Shown here: in pieces, positions 11,965-24,127 of the stretch
How positions within the stretch are numbered: position 1 is the stretch's first letter
Layout of the letters: each line of letters starts with the position of its first letter
Assembly (NCBI GenBank): GCA_014155875.1
Contig: JACEFZ010021373.1
Span: 113,501-177,500, forward strand
DNA from: Cepaea nemoralis
Taxonomy: Eukaryota; Mollusca; Gastropoda; Stylommatophora; Helicidae
Length of the DNA stretch: 64,000 nt
Direction: 5' to 3'
Position numbers and translations under genes: made by a program
The notes under the pieces: model-generated
What the model saw: the letters and a program-made list of their open reading frames with translations, nothing else
Database searches by the model: none
What the model was told of the DNA's origin: nothing

Positions 11965-13885
11965 TCAGTGTCAGGGTGTTGTCTCATCACGTGACTGTCA
12001 TCTGTGTCAGGGTGTTGTCTCATCACGTGACTGTCATCTGTGTCAGGGTGTTGTCTCATCACGTGACTGTCATCTGTGTCAGGGTGTTGTCTCATCACGT
12101 GACTGTCATATGTGTCAGGGTGTTGTCTCATCACGTGACTGTCACTCTGTGTCAGGTGTTTGTCATCACCACGTGACTGTCATCTGTGTCCAGGGGTGTT
12201 GTCTCATCACGTGATTGTCATCTGTGTCAGGGTGTTGTCTCATCACGTGACTGTCATCTGTGTCAGGGTGTTGTCTCATCACGTTACTGTCATCTGTGTC
12301 AGGGTGTTGTCTCACCACGTGACTGTCATCTGTGTCAGGGTGTTGTCTCACCACGTGACTGTCATCTGTGTCAGGGTGTTGTCTCACCACGTGACTGTCA
12401 TCTGTGTCAGGGTGTTGTCTCACCAACGTGACTGTCATCTGTGTCAGGGGTGTTGTCTCACCACGTGACTGTCATCTGTGTCAGGGTGTTGTCTCATTCA
12501 CGTGACTGTCATCTGTGTCAGGGTGTTGTCTCATCACGTAACTGTCATCTGTGTCAGGGTGTTGTCTCATCACGTGACATGTCATCTGTGTCAGGGTGTT
12601 GTCTCATCACGTTGACTGTCATCTGTGTCAGGGTGTTGTCTCATCACGTGACTGTCATCTGTGTCAGGGTGTTGTCTCATCACGTGACTGTCATCTGTGT
12701 CAGGGTGTTGTCTCACCACGTGAACTGTCATCTGTGTCAGGGGTGTTGTCTCATCACGTGACTGTCATCTGTGTCAGGTTTGTCTCATCACGTGACTGTC
12801 ATCTGTGTCAGGGTGTTGTCTCATCACGTGACTGTCATCTGTGTCAGGGTGTTGTCTCAACCACGTGACTGTCATCTGTGTCAGGTGTTGTCTTCACCAC
12901 GTGACTGTCATCTGTGTCAGGGTGTTGTCTCACCACGTGACTGTCATCTGTGTCAGGGTGTTGTCTCACCACGTGACTGTCATCTGTGTCAGGGTGTTGT
13001 CTCACCACGTGACTGTCATCTGTGTCAGGGTGTTGTCTCACCACGTGACTGTCAGCTGTTGTCAGGGTGTTGTCTCACCACGTGACTGTCATCTGTGTCA
13101 GGGTGTTGTCTCACCACGTGACTGTCATCTGTGTCAGGTGTTGTCTCATCACGTGACTGTCTCTTGGGTGTTTGTCTCCTCACGTGACGTAATCTGTGTC
13201 CAGGGTGTTGTCTCATCACGTGACTGTCATCTGTGTCAGGTGTTTGTCCCTCATCACTTGACTGTCATCTGTGTCAGTGTTTCCTCGTCACGTGACTGTC
13301 ACTGTGTCAGGGTGTTGGCTCATAACTTGACTAGTCATCTGTGTCAGGTGTTGTCTCCTCACTTGACTGTCCCATCTGTGTCCAGGGTGTTGTCCTCATC
13401 ACGTGACTGTCCATCTGTGTCAGTGTGTTGTCTCTCACTTGCTGTCCTCTGTGTCATGGTGTTGCTCATCACGTGGCTGTCATCTGTGTCTAGGGTGTTG
13501 CTCAATCACGTGACTGTCATCTGTGTCAGGTTGTTGTCTCATCACTCATGACTGTCATCTGTGGTCAGGGTGTGTCTCTCACGTGACTGTACATATGTGT
13601 CCATGTGTTGTCTCATCAGTGAACTGCATGTGTGTCCAGGTGTTTGTCTCATCACGTGACTGTCATCTTGTGTCAGGGTGTTGTCTCATCACGTACTGTC
13701 ATCTGTGTCAGGGTGTTGTCTCATCACGTGGACTGTCATCTGCGTCAGTGTTGTCTCACCACGTGACTGCCATCTGTGTCAGGTGTTGGCTCACACGTGA
13801 CGTCATCTGTGTCAGGTGTTTGTCCTCATCACGTGACGGTCATCTGTGTCAGGTGTGGTCTCATCACGTGACTGTCATCATTATA
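11965..13885. repeat. 36-bp minisatellite with a CACGTG E-box in most units
   Basis: About 53 copies of a 36-bp unit, CACGTGACTGTCATCTGTGT followed by CAGGGTGTTGTCTCAT. Left copies read ATCACGTGAC and central ones ACCACGTGAC, so two sub-families were amplified separately. From about 13140 onward single-base insertions and deletions are frequent. Most units keep the palindrome CACGTG, the core of bHLH (Myc/USF/CLOCK-type) sites. The open frames in this interval are repeat translations. Confidence 0.95.
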
Positions 13886-15389
13886 CATGATATTTGACAG
13901 TTTAGTTTAGTCGACGGATCAACATAACGGCACACGGGTGTAACCCATAAGTGATCCGTTCTACTCCTAACTCAAGCCTGAGTCCGGAGAATCTCAGCTC
14001 AGTGCACGAACTCCTTAGCACCGGCGAGGATCCTGAAATACTTTGGGTAGATTTTTAACTCGAAATTTTGCCCGGGCAGCGCCGTTAGGCTACTCTTTTT
14101 CGATTTCCAAATGTCAAGGGATTTTTTACGTGCGCATCAATACACAGCGGGCGTCCGATCTCACTACCCAGAGACCAGGAGAAATGTTTTTACTAGAAGT
14201 CCGCGTTGAAAAAAATCGTGGTATTTGACATGATTGTGTTTATAACTTTGCGTAATATTTATTCGCAGAGTGATGGGGTCACGTTTGGTGTTGACTTCGA
14301 CTCTGGTTGACGATAGAGTATAATACCAGATGTAGCAAACTGTATTGTGTTGACTGGTGTGGGTGAACAAGGTCAATGGTAGGGATGTGATGTCCATTGT
14401 TACCAGATGCAGGCGATACATGTGAGAGGACACCTGGCCAGTGTTGGTACTGTGACTGCCTGTGTCTAGGTGGCCAGCATGAGAGTGTTGCATTACAGAG
14501 GCACACTCAATTAATGTTGATGTTGCCCTTGTTAGGACATTGTACATAGGTGTGTTACATTTCATGGTTTGCAGGTGGTCAATCAGATCCAATCTCTCAT
14601 CACTGAGTTGTTTGAGATCTGTATGTGATGTTCCCACTGAACTGAGAGCATTCTGTCAGTGAATACTGTATTACATGAAATGCCACAACTGGCTGAGAAT
14701 GAGGCAGCAAGGAATGATCAGTTCAGACATCAAGTAGTGTCCAATAATGTGACTGTGATTGTTGCAGATGTAATCACCTTGAAGGCTACGGATGGGGACA
14801 TTTATATTGGTTGCTCATTTATAACAGTGTATGTACTAAATGCTTCATGTATTTACTATGATTTGGTATCATATAATCATAGATTCGTGTATGTTGCAGT
14901 GGAGTGATTTATGGCCGTGGCTGTCAGGAGCACTCATGGGCCTTTGTTGATCTCACAATATTGGGCGAATTACACTATTGTTTATGTTCTTATTGTTATC
15001 ATTGTTAAAGTGTATTTGGTGTCGTGTTCTTATTGGCTTGAGGATGTGAGTATCTAGTTATAGGTGGGACATAACCCATTATTGTTAACACTTGGTGTTA
15101 TATTGCAGTTGTCGTTTCTGCTGTATGTTATAATTGGATGGATATCAACTGCCCCTGAGCTATGAGATGTGGCCAATAAAAGTGCTGTTTTTGTTGTCAT
15201 TTATTTGTTTGTTTAGTCTTTGTTGTTTAGTTTATGTTTATTGATTACATTCATTAATTTGGGTGCTGTCCAATTCTACAACCCTCCACTATCTAGGGTA
15301 CACCGAAATGGCGTATCCACCTGTCAAAGACCTTGTTTCTTCTGATCCCTACATCTTTTCTTTTCCTGAAGCTGGGGACAGTGACTTTT
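13886..15389. other. Intergenic stretch, no recognised gene
   Basis: 13900-14240 contains GC-rich pieces (CCCGGGCAGCGCCGTTAGG near 14070) that look like a fragment of a dispersed repeat. Minus-strand 14500-14637 has an open stretch (SHTDLKQLSDERLDLIDHL) with protein-like composition but no motif. 14640-15300 is AT- and GT-rich with no feature seen. Confidence 0.3.
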
Positions 15390-17990
15390 GATATTCTACC
15401 ATAATTCATCCTCCTAACGCGTCCCATCCAAGTCTACGGAGACGGAGCATGGAACAAACCGTCACACAAAACCGTCTTTCAAATCATTCAGTATTTGTGA
15501 TTTTGTCTTGTCATTTAATACCAAATATTCTTCGTAGACACCGCTTATCGCTTTTGAAAGTTGTTTAAAAACGTTTCTCACTTGGTGTGAGGTAAGTTGA
15601 CCTGGCTTAAACTGCCATAAAAGAAGAGTACTAATGACAAAGAGGCTTGATAGACAAGTACGTTTGTTGTGGCAGTAAGCTTCCTGTTCTCCCAGACTCT
15701 TTTTGTTAAACTGTTCATTGTTGTTGCTGCCTTACCAACCTGATGTCGATTTCCTGATCTAGGGACAATTTGCTATTTACCTCTGATCCTAAATATGTAA
15801 AATGGTCTTCTATCTCCAGTTCGGCGTCGTCAATAAAGATTTATGGTACCACCATGTGCACCTTGTGACATAATATGTGTCTTCTTTTTGCTAATTGTTA
15901 AACCAAATTCAGAGCAATGAGAATGCAGATAGTTGACGTTGTAGATTCTTCCTCAGAGTGTATCGTAATTGCAGCATCGTCTGCAAACATCAACTCTCTG
16001 AAACAATATCTTCCTAATTTTGGTCTCGGCCTTCAATCTCTGAGCATGGTAGAAGCTGCCATCTGAGCGGAATGTATATACAACCATCCTGATCACGACA
16101 GGCATATTTCAGTAGAAGTGAAAGTATATTCCAAAGAGGGTGGGAGCTAGTACACACCATTGCTTATCTCCGCTCTAGATTTACAACTCTTCTTGAAGTT
16201 GCACCATCAAACTTGATTATACCCTTCATGCCTGTGTGGAACAATTCCACAATGGGTAGAAGAGTTAGTGATGCAGCCAATCTTCTTTAGTGCCTTGAAC
16301 AGGACCCTCAAGATTGACCAAGTCAAATGCCTTCATGAGGTCGATGAAGGCAATAACAGTGGTTGATTCTGTTCACAGCATTTTCTTGCATGTCGCAGTG
16401 ACAATATCATATCAAATGGAAGACCGGTTCAGTCGCAAAGCCACGCTGTGATTCGGTGTAAACATAATCTCTCAGGACTGGAAGTCTGTGCAGAACAATT
16501 CAGACAAATATTTCTCCAACGATACAGAGAAGTGATATACCTCTATAGTTATTACAGTCACTTTGATCTCCCATGTTACTGTACGTGTTATGATGCTCAA
16601 ATCTTTGAAATCCTGTGACTTGTTCTTCTCGCCAGCATAGCTCTATTATTTGGTGGATCTGTAGAGTGAGTGTATATTGCCCATTCGTGATAACCTCTAT
16701 TTGATTCTTATCCTTACCCAGAGCTTTGCCAGATGAAAGTTCATTAATAGTACACTTAATTTCTGTTACGTTGGTGGTGTGTCCTGGTGGTCAAGAGTTG
16801 GCAGGGCCTCTATTGTGTTGAGGGCATCATCCACTAGTTTGGTCTCGCTTGAGTAGTGCCGTAAGTAGTGCTCTACCAGTCTATCTATCTGCTGTTTCTT
16901 ATCAGTGATGATTTCTCCAGTCAAGGTTTTCAGTGGTGCACTTCTAGGGTATTTTTCCAAGGCAAACTTGCCATGAACTCGAGTCCTTGCCCACGCGAGC
17001 ATTAAAATCACCGAGCGTATATATGAATGAATCCTTCACATCATCAGAGGAAGTGTATGTCGGTGCATACGCAGTGATAATGGTGGCAAAACCACACGTA
17101 GTTGCCAAGCGCACGGATAGTAATCTGTCATTTCTGCCAGCTGGAATTTCAGTCATTCCCAGAAGTGAATTCTTCACTGCAAAGCCCACTCCATGTTGTC
17201 TTGTTTGTCCTACCCTCTACCTTTCCAAAACAGATGTAATAGTTTTCCCTGCGTGGCCCTCAGAGGCGAGGCTTCTGCAGGCCAGCAATATCAATGTTAA
17301 GTCGATTGAGTTCGGTAATAATCACAGCCGTTTTTCTCACATCGTCAATATCCGTCAGATCAGTGGAGAATCCTGGACACATGGTTCTTACGTTCCATGT
17401 TGCAAGCCGTAGCTTGGGTTTTCTATTTTTCTTTTTGGTAGTATCTGGTGCATTTGTTTTACAGCTTGCGATTCAGATTTTGTCCTAGCTCCAAGCAGGC
17501 AGGATGTGGTTGATCAGCACCCGATTGTCCCGGGGCTGCTCATCTTGAACGGGCGGTAGGTGATCAGTGTCACCCGTAGATGTCTTCCACCGTCAGGGGC
17601 AACTAGGAGCGCCCCATGTCTATGCCATTTGACAAGGACTTATAACCCGTAACTGCTACCTCTCGCTTTGATTACGGGACCGGTTAAACCAGGGATGGAG
17701 TTATACCTCTCCATAGCACAAAGCCTGGACTGAAATATAAAGACCATCTTGTTGCCTATGCAGCATGATCCCTCTTTCGGCCAACCTAGTTCACCCCTAG
17801 AGGAAAGGAAAGACCAATAATTCTGGAACAAGACAAGCTGCAGGAGCTGCCGGATCAGCAAAGCAATGCTCTAACTGTTCGCCTGTCAGAGCTTCGATCC
17901 TAGACCAACTGCCAACAAAGGCTTGGAGCCTAGTCAGCTCTGCCATGACATTTTGTCTTTGGGTTGCAATTACTAGCACGAGGATTTAAA
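15390..17990 (-). mobile_element. Decayed non-LTR retrotransposon, family F1 (EN-RT)
   Basis: Read on the minus strand from about 17990. A leader includes RLQAFVGSWSRIEALTGEQL. Then comes an endonuclease domain starting near 17415 (WNVRTMCPGF ... DVRKTAVII ... LNIDIAGLQ), with the APE-type motif GDFNARVG at about 17000. A linker follows (YPRSAPLKTLTGEIITDKKQ), then a reverse transcriptase whose catalytic motif reads FADDAAI at about 15980. Many frameshifts and stops break the frame, so it is dead. The 3' end is lost: homology to the copy at 42977-44766 stops near 15395, before the zinc-finger tail. It is an APE-type LINE of undetermined clade. Confidence 0.85.
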
Positions 17991-18094
17991 GGGTTGTGCG
18001 CATTCCTTGCGTCCTCAGTGAAGTGTTGGCACAATGCAAAGTGATACTGGGAAACAAAAGCGTCTTAAGAGATCACTAGCAAGCAAGGAGGTAA

Positions 18095-18790
18095 AAGGAT
18101 TTTGAAACACATATGTGTGTTAAAAGATTTACATAGAAACAAATGTTTAAAAGGAGACTTTGTACAACGTATCTTTAAACCGGGTAACATCTACACTGTA
18201 AAAGATACCTCGCACGAATAGGGTTTTGTTAATTGGGTACATAGAAACAATGTTTGGTGTCAAAGGATACACAGAAACAAAATTTGTATTAAAGATACAT
18301 AAAAACAATGTGGTGTCATAGGATACAAACAATTTTGGTGTTAAACGATACATAGAAACAACATGGTGTTAAAAATACATTAAAAAGCAAAAGGTTTGTG
18401 TTAAAGATACATAGAAACAATATTTTTTAAATATACATAGAAACAACGTGGTGTTCAACGGGTACACAGAACAATTTGTATTAAAGATTTCAGAGAAATA
18501 TTGGTGGGGTTAAAACGAAAAATACAGAAAACAACATTGTGTTAAGCGGGTACATAAAAGCAACGGTGTAAAGCATACATAACAACGGGTGTCGAAGGCT
18601 AAATAGAATCAACGGGGGTTTAAGATAATGCAAAAGGGAAAGAACGGTTTTGGGGGTTTTAAAGAATACAAAAAAAAATTGTGTCAAGGGGTACTAGAAA
18701 ACGGTGTCAAAGAATACATAAAATAACATGGAGGCTAAAAGAATAAAGTGCCAAGGAGATAGAACGTGGTTTCAAAGAACAGACTAAAGT
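18095..18790. repeat. Degenerate copies of the GATACATAGAAACAA minisatellite
   Basis: Roughly 25 irregular units (TTAAAGATACATAGAAACAA variants), much more diverged and indel-ridden than the array at 10400. Runs of G and T differ from copy to copy. Confidence 0.85.
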
Positions 18791-19544
18791 GCCCGGTACC
18801 CAGAAAGTCTTAAAGGTACATTTTGTAACAGGTGAAAGGGTCGATGGATTGTGGGACCACTCTGCAGGTGAAAGGGAACAGTGCAGCGGGAAAATCAAGC
18901 CCCCGGACGAAGTCCGTGGAAGAAAATGGACTACACGGGCCTGGGACCACGTTCGGGGGTTTGGGGACGGAGAATGGCACATGGCAGAAGTTCTTCTAGC
19001 CGCCACGTTTGTACAGATGGAACGTTGTGAATCTGTGGACGAATGTCGACGTCAGTGATTGTTCGAGCAAATAGATGTACAGATAGAGATCGAGTGCAAG
19101 TATCATTATTTTAGTGACACTGATTGACATTGACATTGTTTTAGAGAAAGACGAATAACATAGTGTGAAACTTCTGCAGTTGTATGTGTTGTGAAGAATT
19201 CATCGTTAAAGTTATGTAGACTGTCATGTGATATTTAGAGAAGGTAGAAAGAATTATATTATAATCTCAGGGCAAATACGAATCACTCCCAAATATGAAC
19301 AGTTATAGGTGCCCTGATTCGCTAGCAACTGAGTAACATCATCTCATCGATCGGCAACACAGAATAGCTCAGTGGCAGTAGAATCGCCAGTCGTAATCCA
19401 TCCAGCAATAACTTATTGCCGACTCATTGGTGACCCATTCTTCGCCCTCGGATGACCAAGTAGTAACCCATATTCACTTGTAGACAATTATTCACCGGCT
19501 GGCAATATTCATTTATTAACTGGCTGGCAACCCACCATTCACTC
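18791..19544. other. Unassigned spacer, GC-rich at left
   Basis: 18800-19060 is open on both strands (89 codons plus, 99 codons minus) and GC-rich, but shows no recognisable domain. 19260-19545 has loosely repeated words around GGCAA and ATTCACT. I can assign nothing. Confidence 0.25.
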
Positions 19545-19554
19545 GGTGGCAGAT

Positions 19555-19775
19555 ACATAGACACAACAAAATGTTAAACGATACATTGAAATAACATGGT
19601 GTTAAAGGATACATAGACACAACAAAATGTTAAACGATACATTGAAATAACATGGTGTTAAAGGATACATAGACACAACATGATGTTAAACGATACATTG
19701 AAACAACAAGGTTTTAAAGGATACATAGACACAACATGGTGTTAAACTATACATAGAAGCAACATGGTGTTAAAC
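19555..19775. repeat. GATACATAGACACAAC minisatellite, short array
   Basis: About eight units of 26-28 bp (ACATAGACACAACAAAATG and TTAAACGATACATTGAAATA alternate). Two different unit types alternate in register, giving a dimeric period of about 56 bp. Same family as the arrays at 10400, 18095 and 20645. Confidence 0.85.
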
Positions 19776-19874
19776 GAAGCGTGCATGCTCGACTTGAGAT
19801 ACCATATGAAATATATACAACACGGGACTTCTATTCGACCATGTGTTTGCGTCGTGTTGAGGTTGTTTTTTTTT

Positions 19875-20075
19875 TTAATGTTACATATCCCTTACATGAC
19901 GTAGCAGTCAACACCAGCATGTTTAGCTACTGTTGATGTACTAGGCACGTTTTACGTTCAGTAATTTGCCATTGCTTTCTGAACGACCGGCTCACATACC
20001 ACCGTAAGTTACATCCGCTGCCAAATCTCGCAGCTGCTGTTTTCCCCACATGGATATACTAGATTACGAAGTACG
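19875..20075 (-). mobile_element. SINE-B fragment
   Basis: Carries the central block of the SINE-B family, read on the minus strand (AGAAAGCAATGGCAAATTAC, with ACGACCGGCTCACATACC on the plus strand). It also has the end block seen in other copies, read here as CCTTACATGACGTAGCAGTC. It matches 32140-32390 and both copies at 40228-40715. The tRNA-like head is eroded. Confidence 0.75.
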
Positions 20076-20644
20076 GCTGTTACGAAATTTTAATTGAGCG
20101 TGTTTATATCTGTTAATACGTATGATATCTGTTGACTTATTGCTGCATTATTCTTTCAACGCTTCTAAAATAAACCAACAACTGTGGTTTGGGGGGAAAA
20201 TGGACTGCAGTTTCATAATTCCTCCACATACCGAGTAGAGGGTTCGAAATCAGCCGCGGGTGATTTGGAAACATATTGCTTTGCTTTGATTTCGATGTTA
20301 AGAGACGTTGGCTTTCAGAAAGCAATGGAAAACTAGTGAGCTAACATCACTTAGTAAATCATAAACAGTCACAAATGCTGGGGATCGCTGCAACGTTCTG
20401 TAAAGGACATGCAATCAACTTTAACATTTAAAAACAGGTGACTCCCGATCAACAGCTTGCTACTGAGTGCAAGCGATTAACACTTAAGGCAAGGACATGG
20501 AATATTCGCACCACGAGAACTGATGGCTGGCTCACTGTGGGTCTTTCTGTTATTTACGCATTTCGAACTAACTATAGTTTATCTCATAGCCGCCATAGTG
20601 TGGCGACTAGCAGGCCCAGTGGTCGTGTGTTTGATACAACATGT
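20076..20644. other. Spacer with a partial plus-strand SINE-B block
   Basis: 20295-20335 contains TTCAGAAAGCAATGGAAAAC, the SINE-B central block on the plus strand, lying in inverted orientation to the copy at 19875. The remainder has no recognised feature. Confidence 0.45.
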
Positions 20645-21090
20645 TATTAAAGTATAGACAGAAACAACGTGGTGTTAGATGATACACAGAAACAACATGG
20701 TGTTAAAGGATACATAGAACAGACATGGTGATAAACGATACATAGAAACAACAGGATATTAAACAATACATAGAAACAACAGGATATTAAACAATACATA
20801 GAAACAACAGAATGTTAAACGATACATAGAAACAACAGGATATTAAACGATACATAGAAACAACAGGATATTAAACAATACATAGAAACAACAGAATGTT
20901 AAACGATACATAGAAACAACAGGATATTAAACAATACATAGAAACAACAGAATGTTAAACGATACATAGAAACAACAGGATATTAAACAATACATAGAAA
21001 CAACAGAATGTTAAACGATACATAGAAACAACAGAATGTTAAACGATACATAGAAAGAACAGGATATTAAACAATACATAGAAACAACAG
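20645..21090. repeat. 28-bp minisatellite (AAACGATACATAGAAACAAC)
   Basis: About 16 units of 28 bp. Two types alternate, ...CAACAGGATATT and ...CAACAGAATGTT, so a 56-bp dimer is partly homogenised. Cleaner than the array at 18095. Confidence 0.92.
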
Positions 21091-21094
21091 GATG

Positions 21095-21215
21095 GGCCTG
21101 GGAGCCCTTGTCAAATTTGAAAACATCCGAATTGGCCCAGGTACGGATCAAACCCATGGCCTACTGGACGCCAGGCTAGCGACTAGCCTCTACGCTACCA
21201 TAGCTCCCATGACAC
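21095..21215 (-). mobile_element. tRNA-derived SINE
   Basis: On the minus strand it begins ATGGGAGCTATGGTAGCGTA, with an A-box-like TGGTAGCGTAGAGG, followed by a B-box-like GGTTTGATCC about 50 bases later and a unique body toward 21095. Secondary structure of a tRNA is not kept. Confidence 0.65.
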
Positions 21216-21224
21216 ATGGACATA

Positions 21225-21805
21225 TAATTTTTTCGCACGCTTTGAGCTGAAGCGTAGTCCATACACGTACTACCACTTCTAGTGCACTGGGCGGATGTTT
21301 GTGTGTGGATTAGATTTCCCTATTGCCAGTGTCCCTGTAGGTCACATGGCCGAATGATAAGAACGCGTGTTCTTCAACATCCGGTGTGCTGAAGCCGAGT
21401 TAAGGGGTTCAACCCTACAACGGAAGTTGGACTAACATGTTGGCCTATCATCCTAGATTTGCGGGCGTAAATTACAAGTATCTCTGAAGACGGAGTGGGT
21501 TCGCCTGACGGCGAGGGACACTGTTAATAGGGAAAGCTAATCCACACGCAAAATTCAGTTCAGCTACTACTAGAAGTAGTGTGAATGAACTACGCTTGAG
21601 TTCAAAGCAAATGACGCAGTGTCCCTCTCCATCCGGCGACCCCACTCCGGCTTCAGAGGTACTAGTAATTTACACCCCAAGTCAAGGACGAGAAGTCAAC
21701 ATTTTAGTCCATCTGATCGGTGAAGGGTTTGAATCAGATCCTCGGCATCAGCGCATAGGATGTTTAAGAACTAGCACTTATCCATTCGGCCATGCTGAAC
21801 TCCCA
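21225..21805. mobile_element. Cluster of three SINE-A pieces in inverted order
   Basis: 21225-21330 is the tail of a minus-strand SINE-A (GCGGATGTTTGTGTGTGGATTAG). 21331-21600 is a plus-strand copy from head (CACATGGCCGAATGATAAGA, B box GGGTTCAACCC) to tail (AATCCACACGCAAAATTCAG). 21601-21805 is a minus-strand copy ending at its head (ATTCGGCCATGCTGAAC). The tail-to-tail junction makes a long imperfect palindrome. Confidence 0.75.
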
Positions 21806-22060
21806 CCTGGACATAGAACTTAATCCTGTTACAGGCACTGAAATGTCTAAACTGTACTTGACCTCTTTGGAGGCGGATTTACACGTGCCATTGTACAGAA
21901 TATCTGAGGTAATCCAGCAACTCCCAGAGTGATTACCCCAGTCGGGTTTCTGTCCTCGGTGGTTACCACAACTTTAGAACATAACAAGTGAAATAAAGGA
22001 CTCTTTCACACACCTTAAGGTTCATTTGACATATGGTGCTAAACCCATATTTATATAGAC
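21806..22060. other. Unassigned spacer
   Basis: No protein, Pol III box or repeat recognised. Confidence 0.3.
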
Positions 22061-22064
22061 CACT

Positions 22065-22260
22065 CGGCATCGGTGGGTGATGTGGTCAATATCATGGAGG
22101 CCGCCTTTACTTTCCAAGCCAATTCTTGGTACCCGTTTTCGGCAGGTTCTACCTTAAAATCCAGGTCAACTTATAAATGTGAATCCGCCCCGATACAGAT
22201 CGAACCTGTGACCACCGGAAAGCAAGCCTGCGTCTAGCTATTACGCTACCCACTTTAGAA
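22065..22260 (-). mobile_element. SINE-C copy
   Basis: Minus-strand head: A-box-like GGGTAGCGTAATAGC near 22250 and B-box-like GGTCACAGGTTCGATC near 22210. The tail block contains the CACCCACCGATG word shared with the copy at 25608 (GGTGGGATACTGACCG there). Its tRNA-like head and shared tail make it a SINE. Confidence 0.65.
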
Positions 22261-23730
22261 TGTTCCAGACAAACAATCAGATTAAAAGCTAAAAGCACAC
22301 TAGAATTCGAACTCTTGAAGACATAACAGCTCCAGAAGATTTAGCTGTGATCTTGTTTTGTTAAGCTGTATTGCATCGAGTCAAAATTAAAATAGAACTA
22401 TCTGCGGTAATTTTTGAACCATGATTTAGATTCGGATTTCTGAAACTTATCCTTTTTCTTTCCATTCTCGACCAACTGTGTTTAGAAGACATTCGCCGCC
22501 CTCTTACCTTTGTTATAAAATATTGCATTTAGCACGGCCTATGTTATTTGTTTAATTTTTTTTCCAAACAATTACAATTTTCTTATCTATTTGTGATCTT
22601 AGAGGAGCGTGTGGCCGAATGACTATAACTCATTCCGGAGACCGGGGTTCGAATTCTTGGTAAGATAACGGATTTTTTTTCCTATCAGGGGCAAAACAAA
22701 AACATCCTAACCTGCATAGTTAGCGACAACTGAACTAGCCAGACGGTCTCAATTCTTCACGCTCAAGACACCCTCCCTTTCCTCGTCCTATACCGCAGGA
22801 TACTATAGGCAGCTAAGACAGTTTAACTGCTATTCCCAACTTTATTTTTAACGCTAACACCGAGAAGTCAAGCCATCTGTCAGTGAGGAAGTTCTGTCAC
22901 GAAGATACCTTTTTCAGGGGTGTCTAGTTGGCCGAGCGTAGAAGCACACTTGTTCCTTCCTCTTCTTCTTCTTCTTATATTCAGTGTCGTGTAGCGTTGG
23001 TGGCTTTCTGTGTCTGTGTTGTAAATCATTTCTGACACATACATTCTTTCATGCCATCATGTCCAACTTGTTCCTTCAGGCTGTAGTTATTTGGAGGCGG
23101 AAGATTCGGATACCAATGTGTTCATTACAGCTGTCATTTCTTATATTGTATAGTGGGTTCTCTAATGTCTACTTCTTCCTCTACTTCTGTGAATGTCTGT
23201 CAACATATTCGAATTTATTTCTCTTTCTATAATAAACATAGGCAGACACCTCGGTGATAAGGGTGAAATGAGGCAATGTAAATAACTAGAGATCGAGAGA
23301 CTTTTCAGTGGCCGTGATGAGAGCGCCGTACTGCAAATGACCATCTACATGATTATGCTTAACAACCAAAATATGTACTGAAAGACTCACTTTATCATAA
23401 AAATATTATTTATACACGAAACAGAACTGACGGCACAGTAGCAAAAAATGGCTATCTTATCAGTTCTTGACACGAGACTTTCGAACATTCATCTTAAAGG
23501 GTGATAACATCCGCCAGTGTTTTACTGACATCTAACTTCCTGCTGTCTAGTTCGTACCGTCTGACCTCGTCAACACCAAATATCACACTATCAGGAAGAG
23601 ATACTAAGGAAGGTTTGCCCCCCTCCCCTTTCCTCCCCATTTCTGAGAACAGATTGCTATAATCATGTTTATTGACACGGTAAACAAACTTACTTACTAG
23701 ATCTGGTCTTTGGAAATGGTGTTATCTGAC
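22261..23730. other. Intergenic stretch with one tRNA-like promoter head
   Basis: At 22600-22680 the plus strand reads GTGTGGCCGAATGACTATAA and then GGGGTTCGAATTC, a recognisable A and B box pair and so another SINE head. The remainder is AT-rich; 22980-23230 is pyrimidine-rich and open on the plus strand without motifs. Confidence 0.4.
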
Positions 23731-23731
23731 A

Positions 23732-23935
23732 GGGTGTTCGTGGTGGTGTAGTGGTTACAACACGCGCACATCAACATTACACCTGGGTACTATCCATGGC
23801 AGTGCCAGACTGAGTTAACTCTCAACACTGTGGTTGTAGGTTCGAGCCAGGTTCATAATCTAGGTAGAACGAATGAACGGACCAACAAACCATTTTCAAA
23901 GGGTTAAGACTTGGGCACGCAGGCCCATCAAACAT
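23732..23935 (+). mobile_element. tRNA-derived SINE followed by a (CTT)n tract
   Basis: The head reads GTGGTGGTGTAGTGGTTACA (A box TGGTGTAGTGG) and GTAGGTTCGAGCC (B box) about 80 bases later. The body runs to the CTT microsatellite, which may have grown from its 3' tail. Confidence 0.6.
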
Positions 23936-23938
23936 TCC

Positions 23939-24096
23939 TTGCCTTCTTCTTCTTCTTCTTCTTCTTCTTCTTCTTCTTCTTCTTCTTCTTCTTCTTCTTC
24001 TTCTTCTTCTTCTTCTTCTTCTTTTCTTCGTTCTTCTTCTTCTTTTCTTCTTCTTCTTCTTCTTCTTCTTCTTCTTCTTCTTTTCTTCTTCTTCTT

Positions 24097-24126
<30 letters not shown>
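23939..24126. repeat. (CTT)n microsatellite, about 190 bp
   Basis: Almost uninterrupted CTT/TTC trinucleotide with a few TTTT interruptions. The long serine, phenylalanine and arginine frames here are repeat artefacts. Confidence 0.97.

Positions 24127-24127
<1 letters not shown>

Noticed and set aside
11828..13897. Many 60-236 codon frames over the E-box array
   Set aside because: All are translations of the 36-bp unit in different frames.
18707..19058. Coding gene from the overlapping 89- and 99-codon frames
   Set aside because: Both strands are open because the stretch is GC-rich; no motif, no splice sites.
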